Part shown: positions 35,873 to 44,566 of the stretch, one piece after another | Numbering within the stretch: position 1 is the first letter of the stretch | How the letters are laid out: each line of letters opens with the position of its first letter | From: Janthinobacterium tructae | GTDB taxonomy: Bacteria > Pseudomonadota > Gammaproteobacteria > Burkholderiales > Burkholderiaceae_D | Assembly (NCBI RefSeq): GCF_006517255.1 | Contig: NZ_CP041185.1 | Location: forward strand, 496,001-560,000 | DNA length: 64,000 nt | Direction: 5' to 3' | Notes under the pieces: model-generated | Database searches by the model: none | The model's input: the letters and a program-made list of their open reading frames with translations, nothing else | Told to the model about the DNA's origin: nothing | Position numbers and translations under genes: made by a program

Positions 35873-36315
35873 ATGACCGCTCAAATACTAAAGCGGCGTG
35901 CTTGCTTGGCGCGCAAGCTGACATAGCCTCCACGCGCAATTCCGCCAACGCCGACCGCGCCGCCGATATCCTGGCCACGGTCAAGCGCTGTGGCGCCGCA
36001 ACCATTGGCGACATCGCCCTGGACCTGACTCTTCACCGGGAAACCGTGCGCAAGCGCCTGGCCAAACTGGTCAAGGCCGGGCACCTCGTGCTGATCGAGG
36101 CCGCAGCAACCCATTCGCGCGCCCTGTACGGCATGCCCGACCTGGACGACCAGGACGAATTCGACCTGTATAGAAATCGCAGCAGCAACTGGCCGCGCGG
36201 TGAGCACGGCCGTGATCCGCTCGTTGCGGCCATGTTTGGCGCGCCAGTGACAATGATCACCACCAGTCCGCCGTGCGCTCATTTTGCTCCAGAGTTTGCC
36301 GGGGTGCGCCCATGA
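35869..36315 (+). CDS. Winged-helix protein with DPLVAAMFG tail
   Basis: The 148-residue protein has a winged helix at ~25-90 (RAADILATVKRCGAATIGDI, ETVRKRLAKLVKAGHLVLIE) and a C-terminal motif GRDPLVAAMFG. The same arrangement occurs in the gene at 43206. Role unknown; DNA binding is likely. Confidence 0.78.
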   Translation: MNDRSNTKAACLLGAQADIASTRNSANADRAADILATVKRCGAATIGDIALDLTLHRETVRKRLAKLVKAGHLVLIEAAATHSRALYGMPDLDDQDEFDLYRNRSSNWPRGEHGRDPLVAAMFGAPVTMITTSPPCAHFAPEFAGVRP

Positions 36316-38339
36316 AGCGCGACGCATTCACACTCTCCCTCGACCTGGGCACAGAGTTGATTATCGACAACTTTGCGGGTGGTGGCGGAACGTCGACCGG
36401 CTTGGAGCAGGCATTCGGCCGCCCGGTCGATATCGCAATCAATCACGACCCCGAAGCGCTGGCCATGCATGCGGCGAACCATCCGCACACCACGCACCTA
36501 TGCGAAAGCGTATGGGACGTCGACCCGATCAAGGTCACGAACAACCGCCCTGTGGGCCTCGTCTGGCTGTCGCCGGACTGCAAGCACTTCAGCAAGGCCA
36601 AGGGCGGCAAGCCCGTCGAGAAGCGCATCCGTGGCTTGGCCTGGGTGACGCTGCGCTGGGCGGCCAAGTGCAAGCCGCGCGTGATCATGCTGGAAAACGT
36701 CGAGGAATTCAAAACGTGGGGCCCTCTGCTGGTCGAGGCTGATGGCAGCGCCAAGCCGGACCCGGCGAAGAAGGGCAAGACGTTCGATTCGTTCATCCGC
36801 CAGCTGCGCGCGCACGGCTACACTGTTGACTACCGCGAAATGCGCGGTTGCGACCACGACACGCCCACGATCAGGAAGCGCTTCTTCCTCGTGGCGCGCC
36901 GCGACGGCATCACCATCGAGTGGCCAGAGCCTACCCATGGCGCACCGGACAGCATCGGCGTGCGCGCGGGCAAGCTGCTGCCGTACCGCACGGCGGCCGA
37001 GTGCATCGATTTCAGCCTGCCATGCCCGTCGATCTTCGAACGCGACAAGCCGCTGGCACCAGCCACGCTGCGCCGCATCGCCAAGGGCATCATGCGCTAT
37101 GTGGTCGACGCGGCCGATCCGTTCATCGTCGGCGCCGGCGGCCCAGCACGTGCTGGCGAACCGCGCCCGACGGCCCGGCCGTTCGGCACGCTGCTGGCTC
37201 GCAACGACAGCTATTTCTGCGCACCAACCATCGTCCCGGTCACGCACCAGGGCGGTGATCGCACGGAATCGATCGGTGAGCCATTCCGCACCATCACCGG
37301 CGCGCACCGTGGTGAGAAGGCGCTGGGCGTGGCCACGCTGGTGCAGGTGGGCTACGGGGAGCGCGAGGGCCAAGCGCCGCGAGCGCTGGACATTGAGAAG
37401 CCGCTGGGCACCGTCGTCGGCGAGAGCAAGCACGCGCTGGTATCTGCCGTGCTGGTCGATGCCGCCCATGGTGAGGTATCGCCTGGCGGTGTGAAGCGCT
37501 GGGGGACTGGTGCGCACGACGTCGAGGCACCGCTCGGTACCGTGACGGCCAGCGGCAACAAGGCCGTGGCCACGGCGTTCCTGGCCAAGCATTACACGGG
37601 CGTAGTGGGTTCCGACTTGACCGATCCTATCGGCACGGTCACCGCATGCGACCACCACAGCCTGGTGACGGCGTTCTTGACCGAGCATGCCAACGCGAGC
37701 AATCAGCGCGTGATGCCGGCCGACGAACCGCTGCGCACCATCTGCGCCCAGGTGAAGGGCGGCCATTTCAGCATGGTGTCGGCGCACATCACGAAGTTCC
37801 GCACCGGCGCCACCGGCAGCGCGATGACGGAGCCGCTGCCGACGATCACGGCCGGGCCGAAGGAAAAGCCTGCCGGCGCGCCGCATGCGCTGGGCATCGT
37901 AACCAGCAATCTGGTCAAGCTGCGCGGCACCAGCACGGCGGCCGGTACCGATGAGCCGCTGGGCACGGTCAGCGCCGGCGGCCAGCATCACGCCGAGGTG
38001 CGTGCCTTCTTGCTGAGCTATTACGGCACGGACCAGGCACCGGAGATCGACGGGCCACTGGCCACCGTCACGAGCCGCGACCGCTTCGGCCTGGTGACGA
38101 TCCACGGCCAGGATTACCAGATCGTGGATATTGGCCTGCGCATGCTGCAGCCGCGCGAGCTGTTCCGCGCCCAAGGCTTCCCGGACGATTACATCATCGG
38201 CGACGACCCGGCCCAGGGCCTGAAACTGACGAAGAGCGCCCAGGTGCGCATGTGCGGCAATTCAGTTTGCCCGCCCATGGCCAAGGCCTTGATCCTCGCC
38301 AACTTCGCGCATGAACGCGAGATTGCGAGGGTAGCGTAA
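36312..38339 (+). CDS. C5-cytosine DNA methyltransferase with repeat-rich target domain
   Basis: The 675-residue protein has motif I DNFAGGGGTSTGLEQAFG (20-36), motif IV SPDCKHFSK with catalytic Cys90 (usual PPC reads PDC), motif VI ENVEEF (128), motif VIII RKRFFLVARR, and motifs IX-X RMLQPRELFRAQGFPDDYII and GNSVCPPMAKAL. Between them (~289-595) lie about nine degenerate repeats built around EPLGTVTA, far longer than a normal target domain. No restriction enzyme accompanies it, so it probably protects phage DNA. It starts in an ATGA overlap. Confidence 0.93.
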   Translation: MKRDAFTLSLDLGTELIIDNFAGGGGTSTGLEQAFGRPVDIAINHDPEALAMHAANHPHTTHLCESVWDVDPIKVTNNRPVGLVWLSPDCKHFSKAKGGKPVEKRIRGLAWVTLRWAAKCKPRVIMLENVEEFKTWGPLLVEADGSAKPDPAKKGKTFDSFIRQLRAHGYTVDYREMRGCDHDTPTIRKRFFLVARRDGITIEWPEPTHGAPDSIGVRAGKLLPYRTAAECIDFSLPCPSIFERDKPLAPATLRRIAKGIMRYVVDAADPFIVGAGGPARAGEPRPTARPFGTLLARNDSYFCAPTIVPVTHQGGDRTESIGEPFRTITGAHRGEKALGVATLVQVGYGEREGQAPRALDIEKPLGTVVGESKHALVSAVLVDAAHGEVSPGGVKRWGTGAHDVEAPLGTVTASGNKAVATAFLAKHYTGVVGSDLTDPIGTVTACDHHSLVTAFLTEHANASNQRVMPADEPLRTICAQVKGGHFSMVSAHITKFRTGATGSAMTEPLPTITAGPKEKPAGAPHALGIVTSNLVKLRGTSTAAGTDEPLGTVSAGGQHHAEVRAFLLSYYGTDQAPEIDGPLATVTSRDRFGLVTIHGQDYQIVDIGLRMLQPRELFRAQGFPDDYIIGDDPAQGLKLTKSAQVRMCGNSVCPPMAKALILANFAHEREIARVA

Positions 38340-38344
38340 TGCTG

Positions 38345-38920
38345 CTATCCCTGTTGATCCGGGAAGTTTACGACGCGCATTGGAAGCGCAACTTCACCTT
38401 TCAAAAGCTTGGCCAGTCCTATTCTAATTGCCTCTTGATCAAGTTCGATCGCTCCATGAGCAACTGGGCTATACACGGCGCGCCGCAGGTCAACAGAATC
38501 AAAGTCAAAATTTTGGGCTGTAGCAATTGCTGCAAGCAGCGCGTAAAACTTCTCATCTCTGTTATGTGCCCATTGGTCCGCCTTAGATTCGCTCAATGCT
38601 TTCACATCGACGTCCAAAGCATCGAAGTATGCACGACGGGCGAGACAAACCTGGCGCTCTCCGTTGGTTTGTCGCTGCCTACCGAACGACCGCTTCCCGT
38701 AGAACGCAATGTCAATCATGTTGAGTGCTTGGACGTGTTCTGGCGCGAGTCGAGCGGCTCGGGTCGCCATGAGCGTGCGAAAGATTCCGTCCTTCATCCC
38801 TTTTTTTGCTTGCCCGCGCTCGATCCATTTTTGCGCTTGTACCGCAAGAATGGGGCCGATCAAAACCGCTGCGATCGTAAGCCATTCGCCAATTCGAATT
38901 GCCGGTTCTTCTACAGCCAT
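38345..38920 (-). CDS. Membrane-anchored DUF6680-like protein, antisense cargo gene
   Basis: The 191-residue protein has one N-terminal membrane helix (WLTIAAVLIGPILAVQAQKW) followed by RTLMATRAARLAPEHVQALN and MIDIAFYG, the pattern of the DUF6680 family. It reads against the early operon and its AT content is higher, so it is likely cargo with its own promoter. Function unknown. Confidence 0.8.
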   Translation of the reverse strand: MAVEEPAIRIGEWLTIAAVLIGPILAVQAQKWIERGQAKKGMKDGIFRTLMATRAARLAPEHVQALNMIDIAFYGKRSFGRQRQTNGERQVCLARRAYFDALDVDVKALSESKADQWAHNRDEKFYALLAAIATAQNFDFDSVDLRRAVYSPVAHGAIELDQEAIRIGLAKLLKGEVALPMRVVNFPDQQG

Positions 38921-38955
38921 ATTTTGTCCGTTATTGCAAAAAGGAAAATAATATC

Positions 38956-39384
38956 ATGATGTACGACTTAGCAAGAGCTGATCGGCACCATCTGGCCAAC
39001 CAGGCCGCGCCTGCCTATTCGCTGATCCGCAAGGTCTGCGCCTGCGGCAAGGCCAGCACTGCCAAGCAGCTGGCCCAGCACGGCAAATGCGCCACTTGCG
39101 CGCTGGCCGCCGTCCGCGACGCGATCATGCCTGGCGACTACGCCAAGCTGCAGCACATGCTCGGCGCCGTGCAGCAATATCCGAAGTCCAAGTGGGGATG
39201 GCGCAATTACTTTGCCGCCGGCAGCGGCCAACAGTACGAGGCCATGCAGCGCCTGGTGGCCGCCGGCTTGGCCACGGCTGGCCGCGCAACCGGCGACATG
39301 ACCTATTTTTACGCTACCCGCTTGGGCTGCAAAGCTGCGGGCCTCGATGGCGCTGGCATCAAGCGCGCGATGGAAGTGCAATGA
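38956..39384 (+). CDS. Phage protein with CxC...CxxC motif
   Basis: The 142-residue protein starts MMYDLARADRHHLANQAAPA, then VCACGKAS...GKCATCALAA (possible zinc site), and a C-terminal winged-helix-like part (YEAMQRLVAAGLATAGRATG). AAAAGGAAAATAATATC precedes the ATG, nearly the same leader as before 40088. Function unknown. Confidence 0.72.
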   Translation: MMYDLARADRHHLANQAAPAYSLIRKVCACGKASTAKQLAQHGKCATCALAAVRDAIMPGDYAKLQHMLGAVQQYPKSKWGWRNYFAAGSGQQYEAMQRLVAAGLATAGRATGDMTYFYATRLGCKAAGLDGAGIKRAMEVQ

Positions 39385-39404
39385 CTTTCGCAAAAATTCA
39401 TATG

Positions 39405-40058
39405 TTAATTATCCAGCCTGGGATCTTGGTTGTTACTCAGCTTTTCCACCCCTTTCAGATAAATAGAATAAGCAATTTTGCTTCGCAGCTTCGAGTATCC
39501 AGCCGCTCTAACGATTGCATCGACGTTCCATTGCTGGGGATCGGTTTGTCCGTTGTCAAAGATTGTTTTTGCTTCGTTGAGAAGATCGCTGAGCGTATTA
39601 GCGGCTTCCTTAATTTCCATGAACCCGCTCACCATTTGAGCGGATCCAAGAGCATGCACGGGGACTGTATTCAATACGTGGCTTGTCTCGATGAATATTT
39701 TCGCGTCCTTCCACTCAAGAAGGCTTTGCGCAGCTGTTTGACGATCCATAAGGGCGGGTGTGATGCTAGAAATCTCCGTAAGCATTTTGTCCAAAATAAT
39801 ACGGACGGAATTTGCTTGCCGCAGCAACGATCTGAGCTCGATATCCCTCGCAAGAGTTTCAGCCCGCGTAGCTTGCATATGCATTACAAAAATTGCCACC
39901 CCGAGTGCGGCGACGGAACCAATTGCTTGAGCCCAGCCCGAATCCAACTCGGTCCATGCGATGAAATTAATCGCCCAACGGATCGCGATCACGGCGCAGA
40001 TAAAAATAATTACTGCCATGGCGCAGAGTCCGAGCCACTTGAGTATATTGTTGTGCAT
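39405..40058 (-). CDS. Two-span membrane protein, antisense cargo gene
   Basis: The 217-residue protein has two membrane helices (WLGLCAMAVIIFICAVIAIR; AQAIGSVAALGVAIFVMHM) and a C-terminal helical soluble part. It reads against the operon. AAGGAAACTC precedes ATG 40058. It resembles small phage or defence membrane proteins, with no family named. Together with 38345 it forms a pair of similar insertions. Confidence 0.75.
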   Translation of the reverse strand: MHNNILKWLGLCAMAVIIFICAVIAIRWAINFIAWTELDSGWAQAIGSVAALGVAIFVMHMQATRAETLARDIELRSLLRQANSVRIILDKMLTEISSITPALMDRQTAAQSLLEWKDAKIFIETSHVLNTVPVHALGSAQMVSGFMEIKEAANTLSDLLNEAKTIFDNGQTDPQQWNVDAIVRAAGYSKLRSKIAYSIYLKGVEKLSNNQDPRLDN

Positions 40059-40087
40059 GAGTTTCCTTGTCAAAAGGAAATCTTATC

Positions 40088-40585
40088 ATGATGCGCCACT
40101 CGCCCATGAAGCCAGGCAAGCCCCTGGCACGCACGCCATTCAAGCGCACCTCGCCGATGCCCAGCACCGGCATGCTCTCCCTGCAGTCCTACCAGCGCAC
40201 GGCACCGAAGCGCAAGGCCGGCTTGAAGTCGAAAGAGCGCACTGTCACGGCCGCCGAGAAACTGCTGTGGACCCGCCTGGCCGCGCTGGGCTGCGTCGCC
40301 TGCAAGAAAGACGGCAAGTTCAATACACACGTCAGCATCCATCACGTCGACGGCCGCACGAAGCCTGGCTGCCACCAGCTCGTGTTGCCGCTTTGCGCCG
40401 GCCACCACCAGGACGGTACCGGCGAAGACAAAACCCTGATCGCGGTTCATCCATGGAAGGCGCGTTTCGAAGCGCGCTACGGCACGCAGGCCGAGCTGAT
40501 GGATGAGTGCGCGCAACTCTTATTTGAACAGTGGGACGCTGCAGCAGCACCTGCCACCACACAACCTACATTGGAACACCCATGA
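40088..40585 (+). CDS. Ref-like HNH nuclease (recombination enhancement function)
   Basis: The 165-residue protein has a basic N-terminus (MMRHSPMKPGKPLARTPFKR), then CVACKKDGKFNTHVSIHHVD and LVLPLCAGHHQD with a Cys/His metal site, and VHPWKARFEARYGTQAELM, as in the P1 Ref family. P1 Ref is a RecA-dependent nuclease. It overlaps the next gene by 4 bp. Confidence 0.82.
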   Translation: MMRHSPMKPGKPLARTPFKRTSPMPSTGMLSLQSYQRTAPKRKAGLKSKERTVTAAEKLLWTRLAALGCVACKKDGKFNTHVSIHHVDGRTKPGCHQLVLPLCAGHHQDGTGEDKTLIAVHPWKARFEARYGTQAELMDECAQLLFEQWDAAAAPATTQPTLEHP

Positions 40586-43209
40586 GCGCCTTTAGCCCGC
40601 AAGAGCAAAAACACCTGAAAGAAGCCGCGTACAGCGATTTCCTGCGCGCCAAGATCAAACTGGCCCAGCGCAAGGGCTTCGACGTGCCGCTGGCCGATAT
40701 CCACCCCGGCCTCAAGCCGCACACCCGCGACATCGTGCGCTGGGCCCTGGCTGGTGGCCAGCGCGCCATCTTTGCCTCGTTCGGCCTGCACAAGACCAGC
40801 ACCAACCTGGAGGTGATGCGCCAGATCGGCATCCACCGGCCAGGCCTGCGCCTGATCGTGCTGCCGCTGGGCGTGCGCCAGGAGTTCATCCGCGAGGCCG
40901 CGAAGCGCTTCACCGGCGAATATGAGGTGCAAGTGCGCTTCATCCGCACGGATGTCGAGATCGATGGCCAGGACGTCGTCTACCTAACGAACTACGAATC
41001 GGTGCGCGAGGGCAAGATAGACGTGCGCAAGTTCCGGGCCGTCGGCCTGGACGAAGCCAGCGTGTTGCGCAGCTATGGCAGCAAGACCTATCAGGAGTTC
41101 CTGCCGCTGTTCGAGCAGGTCGAGTTCAAATTCGTCTACACGGCCACGCCGTCGCCGAACCGCTTCAAGGAACTGATCCACTATGCCGGCTTCCTGGGCG
41201 TGATGGATACGGGGCAGGCCCTGACGCGTTTCTTCCAGCGCGATAGCGAGAAGGCGGGCAACCTGACGCTGTATCCGCATAAGGAACAGGAATTCTGGCT
41301 GTGGGTGGCCAGCTGGGCCGTCTTCATCCAGCGCCCGAGCGACCTGGGCCATTCCGACGAGGGCTACGACCTGCCGGCGCTCGACGTGCGCTTTCACGAG
41401 GTGCCGAGCAATTACAGCACGGCCGGCGCCGAGAAGAACGGCCAGGGCCTGCTGATCCCGAACGTTGCCATGGGCCTGTCGGCGGCCGCCGGCGAGAAGC
41501 GCGACAGCATGGCCGCGCGCGTTGCCAAGGTGGCCGAGATCATGGCGGCGGATCCTGACGATCACTTCCTGATCTGGCACGACCTGGAAGACGAGCGCCA
41601 CGCTATTCAGGCGGCGGTGCCGGGCGTGGTCAGCGTGTGGGGTACGCAGGACCTGGACCAGCGCGAGCAGCGCATTGCCGATTTCAGCGACGGCAACATC
41701 AAGTATCTGTCGACCAAGCCGGTCATTGCCGGCAGCGGCTGCAACTTCCAGGTGCATTGCCACCGCGAGATTTTCGCGGGCATCGGTTTCAAGTTTAATG
41801 ATTTTATACAAAGTATCCATAGGGTAAAGCGGTTCGGGCAGACCCATCCTGTGCGCATCGACATCATCCACACCGAGGTCGAGCGCAAGGTGCTGGCCGA
41901 CCTGATGGAGAAATGGCGCCGCCACGACGAAATGCAGGCCAAGATGGGCCAGATCATCCGCGCCTATGGCCTGGACCAGCTCTCCATGCAGGATTCGCTG
42001 GCGCGCACCATCGGCGTCGAGCGCGCCGTGGTGGCCGGCGAGCGCTTCTCGGTGGCCAATAACGACTGCGTGCTCGAAGCCATGCAGCAGCCGGACAACT
42101 CGGTGGGAATGATCATCACCAGCGTTCCTTTCGCCAACCATTACGAATACACGCCGAGCTATAACGACTTCGGCCACACCCAGGACAACGATCACTTCTG
42201 GGCGCAGATGGACTTCCTGACGCCCGAGCTGCTGCGCATCCTGCAGCCTGGCCGGATTTACGCCTGCCACGTCAAGGACCGTATCAACTTCGGCAACGTC
42301 ACCGGCGCGGGCGTGCCAACGGTCAGCCCGTTCCATGCCGAGGCGCTGTTTCACGGCATCAAGCACGGCTTCGACTACATGGGCATGATCACGGTCGTGA
42401 CTGACGTGGTGCGCGAAAACAACCAGACCTACCGCCTGGGCTATTCCGAGGTGTGCAAGGACGGCACGAAGATGGGCGTCGGCTCGCCGGAATACATCCT
42501 GCTGTTCCACAAGCCGCAGACGGACCGCAGCCGTGGCTATGCCGATACGCCCGTGACCAAGGCCAAGCCAATGTGCCTGGACGATGCCGGCGACCGGATC
42601 CCGTTTGACCGCAAGGCCGTGCCGATTCCTGGTACTGGCTACAGCGTGGCGCGCTGGCAGGTCGACGCGCATGCGTTCTGGCGCTCCAGTGGCGATCGCC
42701 TGCTGGGCGCGGCCGAGCTGGCCAGCTTCGGCCCGGGCAAGCTGGCGAAGCTGTTCACCAGCATGTCGCTGGAGAACGTCTACAACTATGAATATCACGT
42801 CGAGGTCGGCGAGGCGCTGCTGGCCAACAAGGCGCTGCCTGCGGATTACCTCAGCCTGGCACCAGGCAGCGCCGATCCGGCCGTGTGGCACGACATCGTG
42901 CGCATGCGCACCCTGAACGGCGAGCAGTCGGCGCGTGCTGTCGAAAAGCACGTTTGCCCCTTCCAGATCGATATCGTTGATCGCCTGATCGGACGCTACA
43001 GCAATTCGGGCGAGGTGATCTACGACCCGTTTTGCGGTCTGGGCACCGTGCCCGTGCGCGCGGTGAAGCTGGGCCGGCAAGGTCGCGGCAGCGAGCTGAA
43101 CCCGGCATATTTCGCTGACCAGGTGCACTACTGTCAGGCGATGGAGCGCGAAGTCAGCATGCCCACGTTGTTCGATATGGAACTGATGGACGAGGAGAAC
43201 GCCAAGTGA
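40582..43209 (+). CDS. Helicase-like domain fused to a beta-class DNA methyltransferase
   Basis: The 875-residue protein has an N-terminal SF2-like part with a degenerate Walker A (ASFGLHKTS, Lys71), DEAS box (157-160), TATPSPNR and a motif VI QSIHRVKRFGQ. The C-terminal methyltransferase has SVPFANHYEYT (514, in place of SPPY) and SAM-binding DPFCGLGT at 815, an order (IV before I) typical of beta-class N4/N6 enzymes. No nuclease domain is seen. It probably modifies phage DNA. Confidence 0.88.
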   Translation: MSAFSPQEQKHLKEAAYSDFLRAKIKLAQRKGFDVPLADIHPGLKPHTRDIVRWALAGGQRAIFASFGLHKTSTNLEVMRQIGIHRPGLRLIVLPLGVRQEFIREAAKRFTGEYEVQVRFIRTDVEIDGQDVVYLTNYESVREGKIDVRKFRAVGLDEASVLRSYGSKTYQEFLPLFEQVEFKFVYTATPSPNRFKELIHYAGFLGVMDTGQALTRFFQRDSEKAGNLTLYPHKEQEFWLWVASWAVFIQRPSDLGHSDEGYDLPALDVRFHEVPSNYSTAGAEKNGQGLLIPNVAMGLSAAAGEKRDSMAARVAKVAEIMAADPDDHFLIWHDLEDERHAIQAAVPGVVSVWGTQDLDQREQRIADFSDGNIKYLSTKPVIAGSGCNFQVHCHREIFAGIGFKFNDFIQSIHRVKRFGQTHPVRIDIIHTEVERKVLADLMEKWRRHDEMQAKMGQIIRAYGLDQLSMQDSLARTIGVERAVVAGERFSVANNDCVLEAMQQPDNSVGMIITSVPFANHYEYTPSYNDFGHTQDNDHFWAQMDFLTPELLRILQPGRIYACHVKDRINFGNVTGAGVPTVSPFHAEALFHGIKHGFDYMGMITVVTDVVRENNQTYRLGYSEVCKDGTKMGVGSPEYILLFHKPQTDRSRGYADTPVTKAKPMCLDDAGDRIPFDRKAVPIPGTGYSVARWQVDAHAFWRSSGDRLLGAAELASFGPGKLAKLFTSMSLENVYNYEYHVEVGEALLANKALPADYLSLAPGSADPAVWHDIVRMRTLNGEQSARAVEKHVCPFQIDIVDRLIGRYSNSGEVIYDPFCGLGTVPVRAVKLGRQGRGSELNPAYFADQVHYCQAMEREVSMPTLFDMELMDEENAK

Positions 43210-43613
43210 CGCGCGCAAATTTCAGTGAATTCGTGCTGGGCGCCATGCCCGGTACCAAGGCCGAGATCGTCATCAAGTCGGGCGTCAGCCAGGCAGCCGT
43301 GTTGCGGTGGGTGGGCCTGCTGCACGCCGACCGCAAGATTTACATCGCTAGCTGGAAGCCGCACCCGCGCGCAGGCGCCGCTATGGCCGTGTATGCCGTC
43401 GGCGACCTTCCAGACGCACCATGCAAGCTACCGCACTTGAGCAAGCGCCAGATTCGCTTGCGCTTCGAGGCCAAAGCCAAGCAGGATGGCCGCTGGGACT
43501 CGATGAAGGCGCGCTGGCGCAGCAAGTACTGGATCCGCAAGGCGGGCGCCGTGGGCGACCCGCTGGTGGCGGCGCTGTTCGGCGCGGCGCGCGCGCAGGA
43601 GGCCCGACCTTGA
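43206..43613 (+). CDS. Winged-helix protein with DPLVAALFG tail
   Basis: The 135-residue product starts at GTG overlapping the previous stop. The N-terminal winged helix (EFVLGAMPGTKAEIVIKSGV, SQAAVLRWVGLLHADRKIYI) is followed by a basic linker and GDPLVAALFGAA, the same tail as the gene at 35869. Likely DNA-binding. Confidence 0.75.
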   Translation: MTRANFSEFVLGAMPGTKAEIVIKSGVSQAAVLRWVGLLHADRKIYIASWKPHPRAGAAMAVYAVGDLPDAPCKLPHLSKRQIRLRFEAKAKQDGRWDSMKARWRSKYWIRKAGAVGDPLVAALFGAARAQEARP

Positions 43614-44566
43614 ACTACTTCGAGCACCATATTGGCGACTATGACAAGAATACCTCGCACCTTTCGGCCTGCGAGGACGGGATCTATTGCCGCATGATTC
43701 GACGCTACCTCGACAAGGAATTGCCACTCGATTCGGACGTCGAGGAGATAAAACGTGTCGTCCGCGCACGCAGCCGCGAAGAAAAAAAAGCGGTTGACGT
43801 CGTTCTCAAAGAGTTTTTTTCTCTCGCTGCCGATGGCTGGCACCACAAAACGTGCGACGAAATTATCTTCGCATTTCAGGCCGGCGAGCCAGAGCGAGAG
43901 GCAAAGAAAGCGAACGAGGAAACACGCATGAGGCGGCATAGAGACGAGCGTGCAGCCCTGTTTGCCCAGCTTACGGCTGCTGGACAGCACGCTGCTTGGA
44001 ATATCGGAATCAAGGAACTCCGGGCGATGGCGGGTGCGTTGCAGGCCTCAAAAAGCCCGGAACCTGAAACGCCACCTGTAACGGCACCTGCAACGCCTGC
44101 AACGGCTACCCAAACACCAATACCCAATACCCAATCACCAATATATAAAACCTTGTCGGAGAAAATCCCCGACGCGGCGATTCCAACGGTGCCTGTGGTC
44201 GATATCAAGGAAGCCAGGGAGAAGCGCAAGCACAGCGCTGACGACGAGAAGTGCGCCCGTTGGCTGTTCGGCCGGGTGCTGGCGAACAATGCCGCTGCAA
44301 AGCAGCCGAACTTCGAGGGCTGGGCCGATGACGTGCGTCTGCTGCGCGAGCGGGACAAGCGCACCCACGCGGAAATCTGCGAGCTTTTCCAATGGGCCCA
44401 GGGAGACGCGTTCTGGTGCTCGAACATCCTCTCGCCGGCAAAGTTGCGCGAGAAGTGGGATCAACTGACGATGAAACGAACGCCTTTGGGCGGAAGGACG
44501 GCACAGCATGGAAACTTTGGCAAGCAGGATTACCACAAGGGCGTTGGGGCAGATGGCACCTTTTGA
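43610..44566 (+). CDS. DUF1376-type phage replication protein
   Basis: The 318-residue product starts at TTG 43610, overlapping the previous stop, with AGGAGG 7 bp upstream. The N-terminal DUF1376 domain (FEHHIGDYDKNTSHLSACED, IYCRMIRRYLDKELPL) is followed by a Thr/Pro linker and a helical C-terminal domain (WLFGRVLANN...WCSNILSPAKLREKWDQL). It acts with the DnaC-like loader as the phage replication initiator pair. Confidence 0.88.
   Translation: MNYFEHHIGDYDKNTSHLSACEDGIYCRMIRRYLDKELPLDSDVEEIKRVVRARSREEKKAVDVVLKEFFSLAADGWHHKTCDEIIFAFQAGEPEREAKKANEETRMRRHRDERAALFAQLTAAGQHAAWNIGIKELRAMAGALQASKSPEPETPPVTAPATPATATQTPIPNTQSPIYKTLSEKIPDAAIPTVPVVDIKEAREKRKHSADDEKCARWLFGRVLANNAAAKQPNFEGWADDVRLLRERDKRTHAEICELFQWAQGDAFWCSNILSPAKLREKWDQLTMKRTPLGGRTAQHGNFGKQDYHKGVGADGTF

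Noticed and set aside
36498..38174. 558-codon frame opposite the cytosine methyltransferase
   Set aside because: Mirror frame; the methyltransferase motifs on the plus strand are unmistakable.
38339..38959. 206-codon plus-strand frame over the DUF6680-like gene
   Set aside because: Translation is random-looking, while the minus frame has a membrane anchor and family pattern.
39087..40091. 334-codon plus-strand frame over the two-span membrane gene
   Set aside because: It joins out-of-frame parts of two genes; no ribosome site, no domain.
40984..43218. 744-codon frame opposite the helicase-methyltransferase fusion
   Set aside because: Mirror frame with low-complexity translation.
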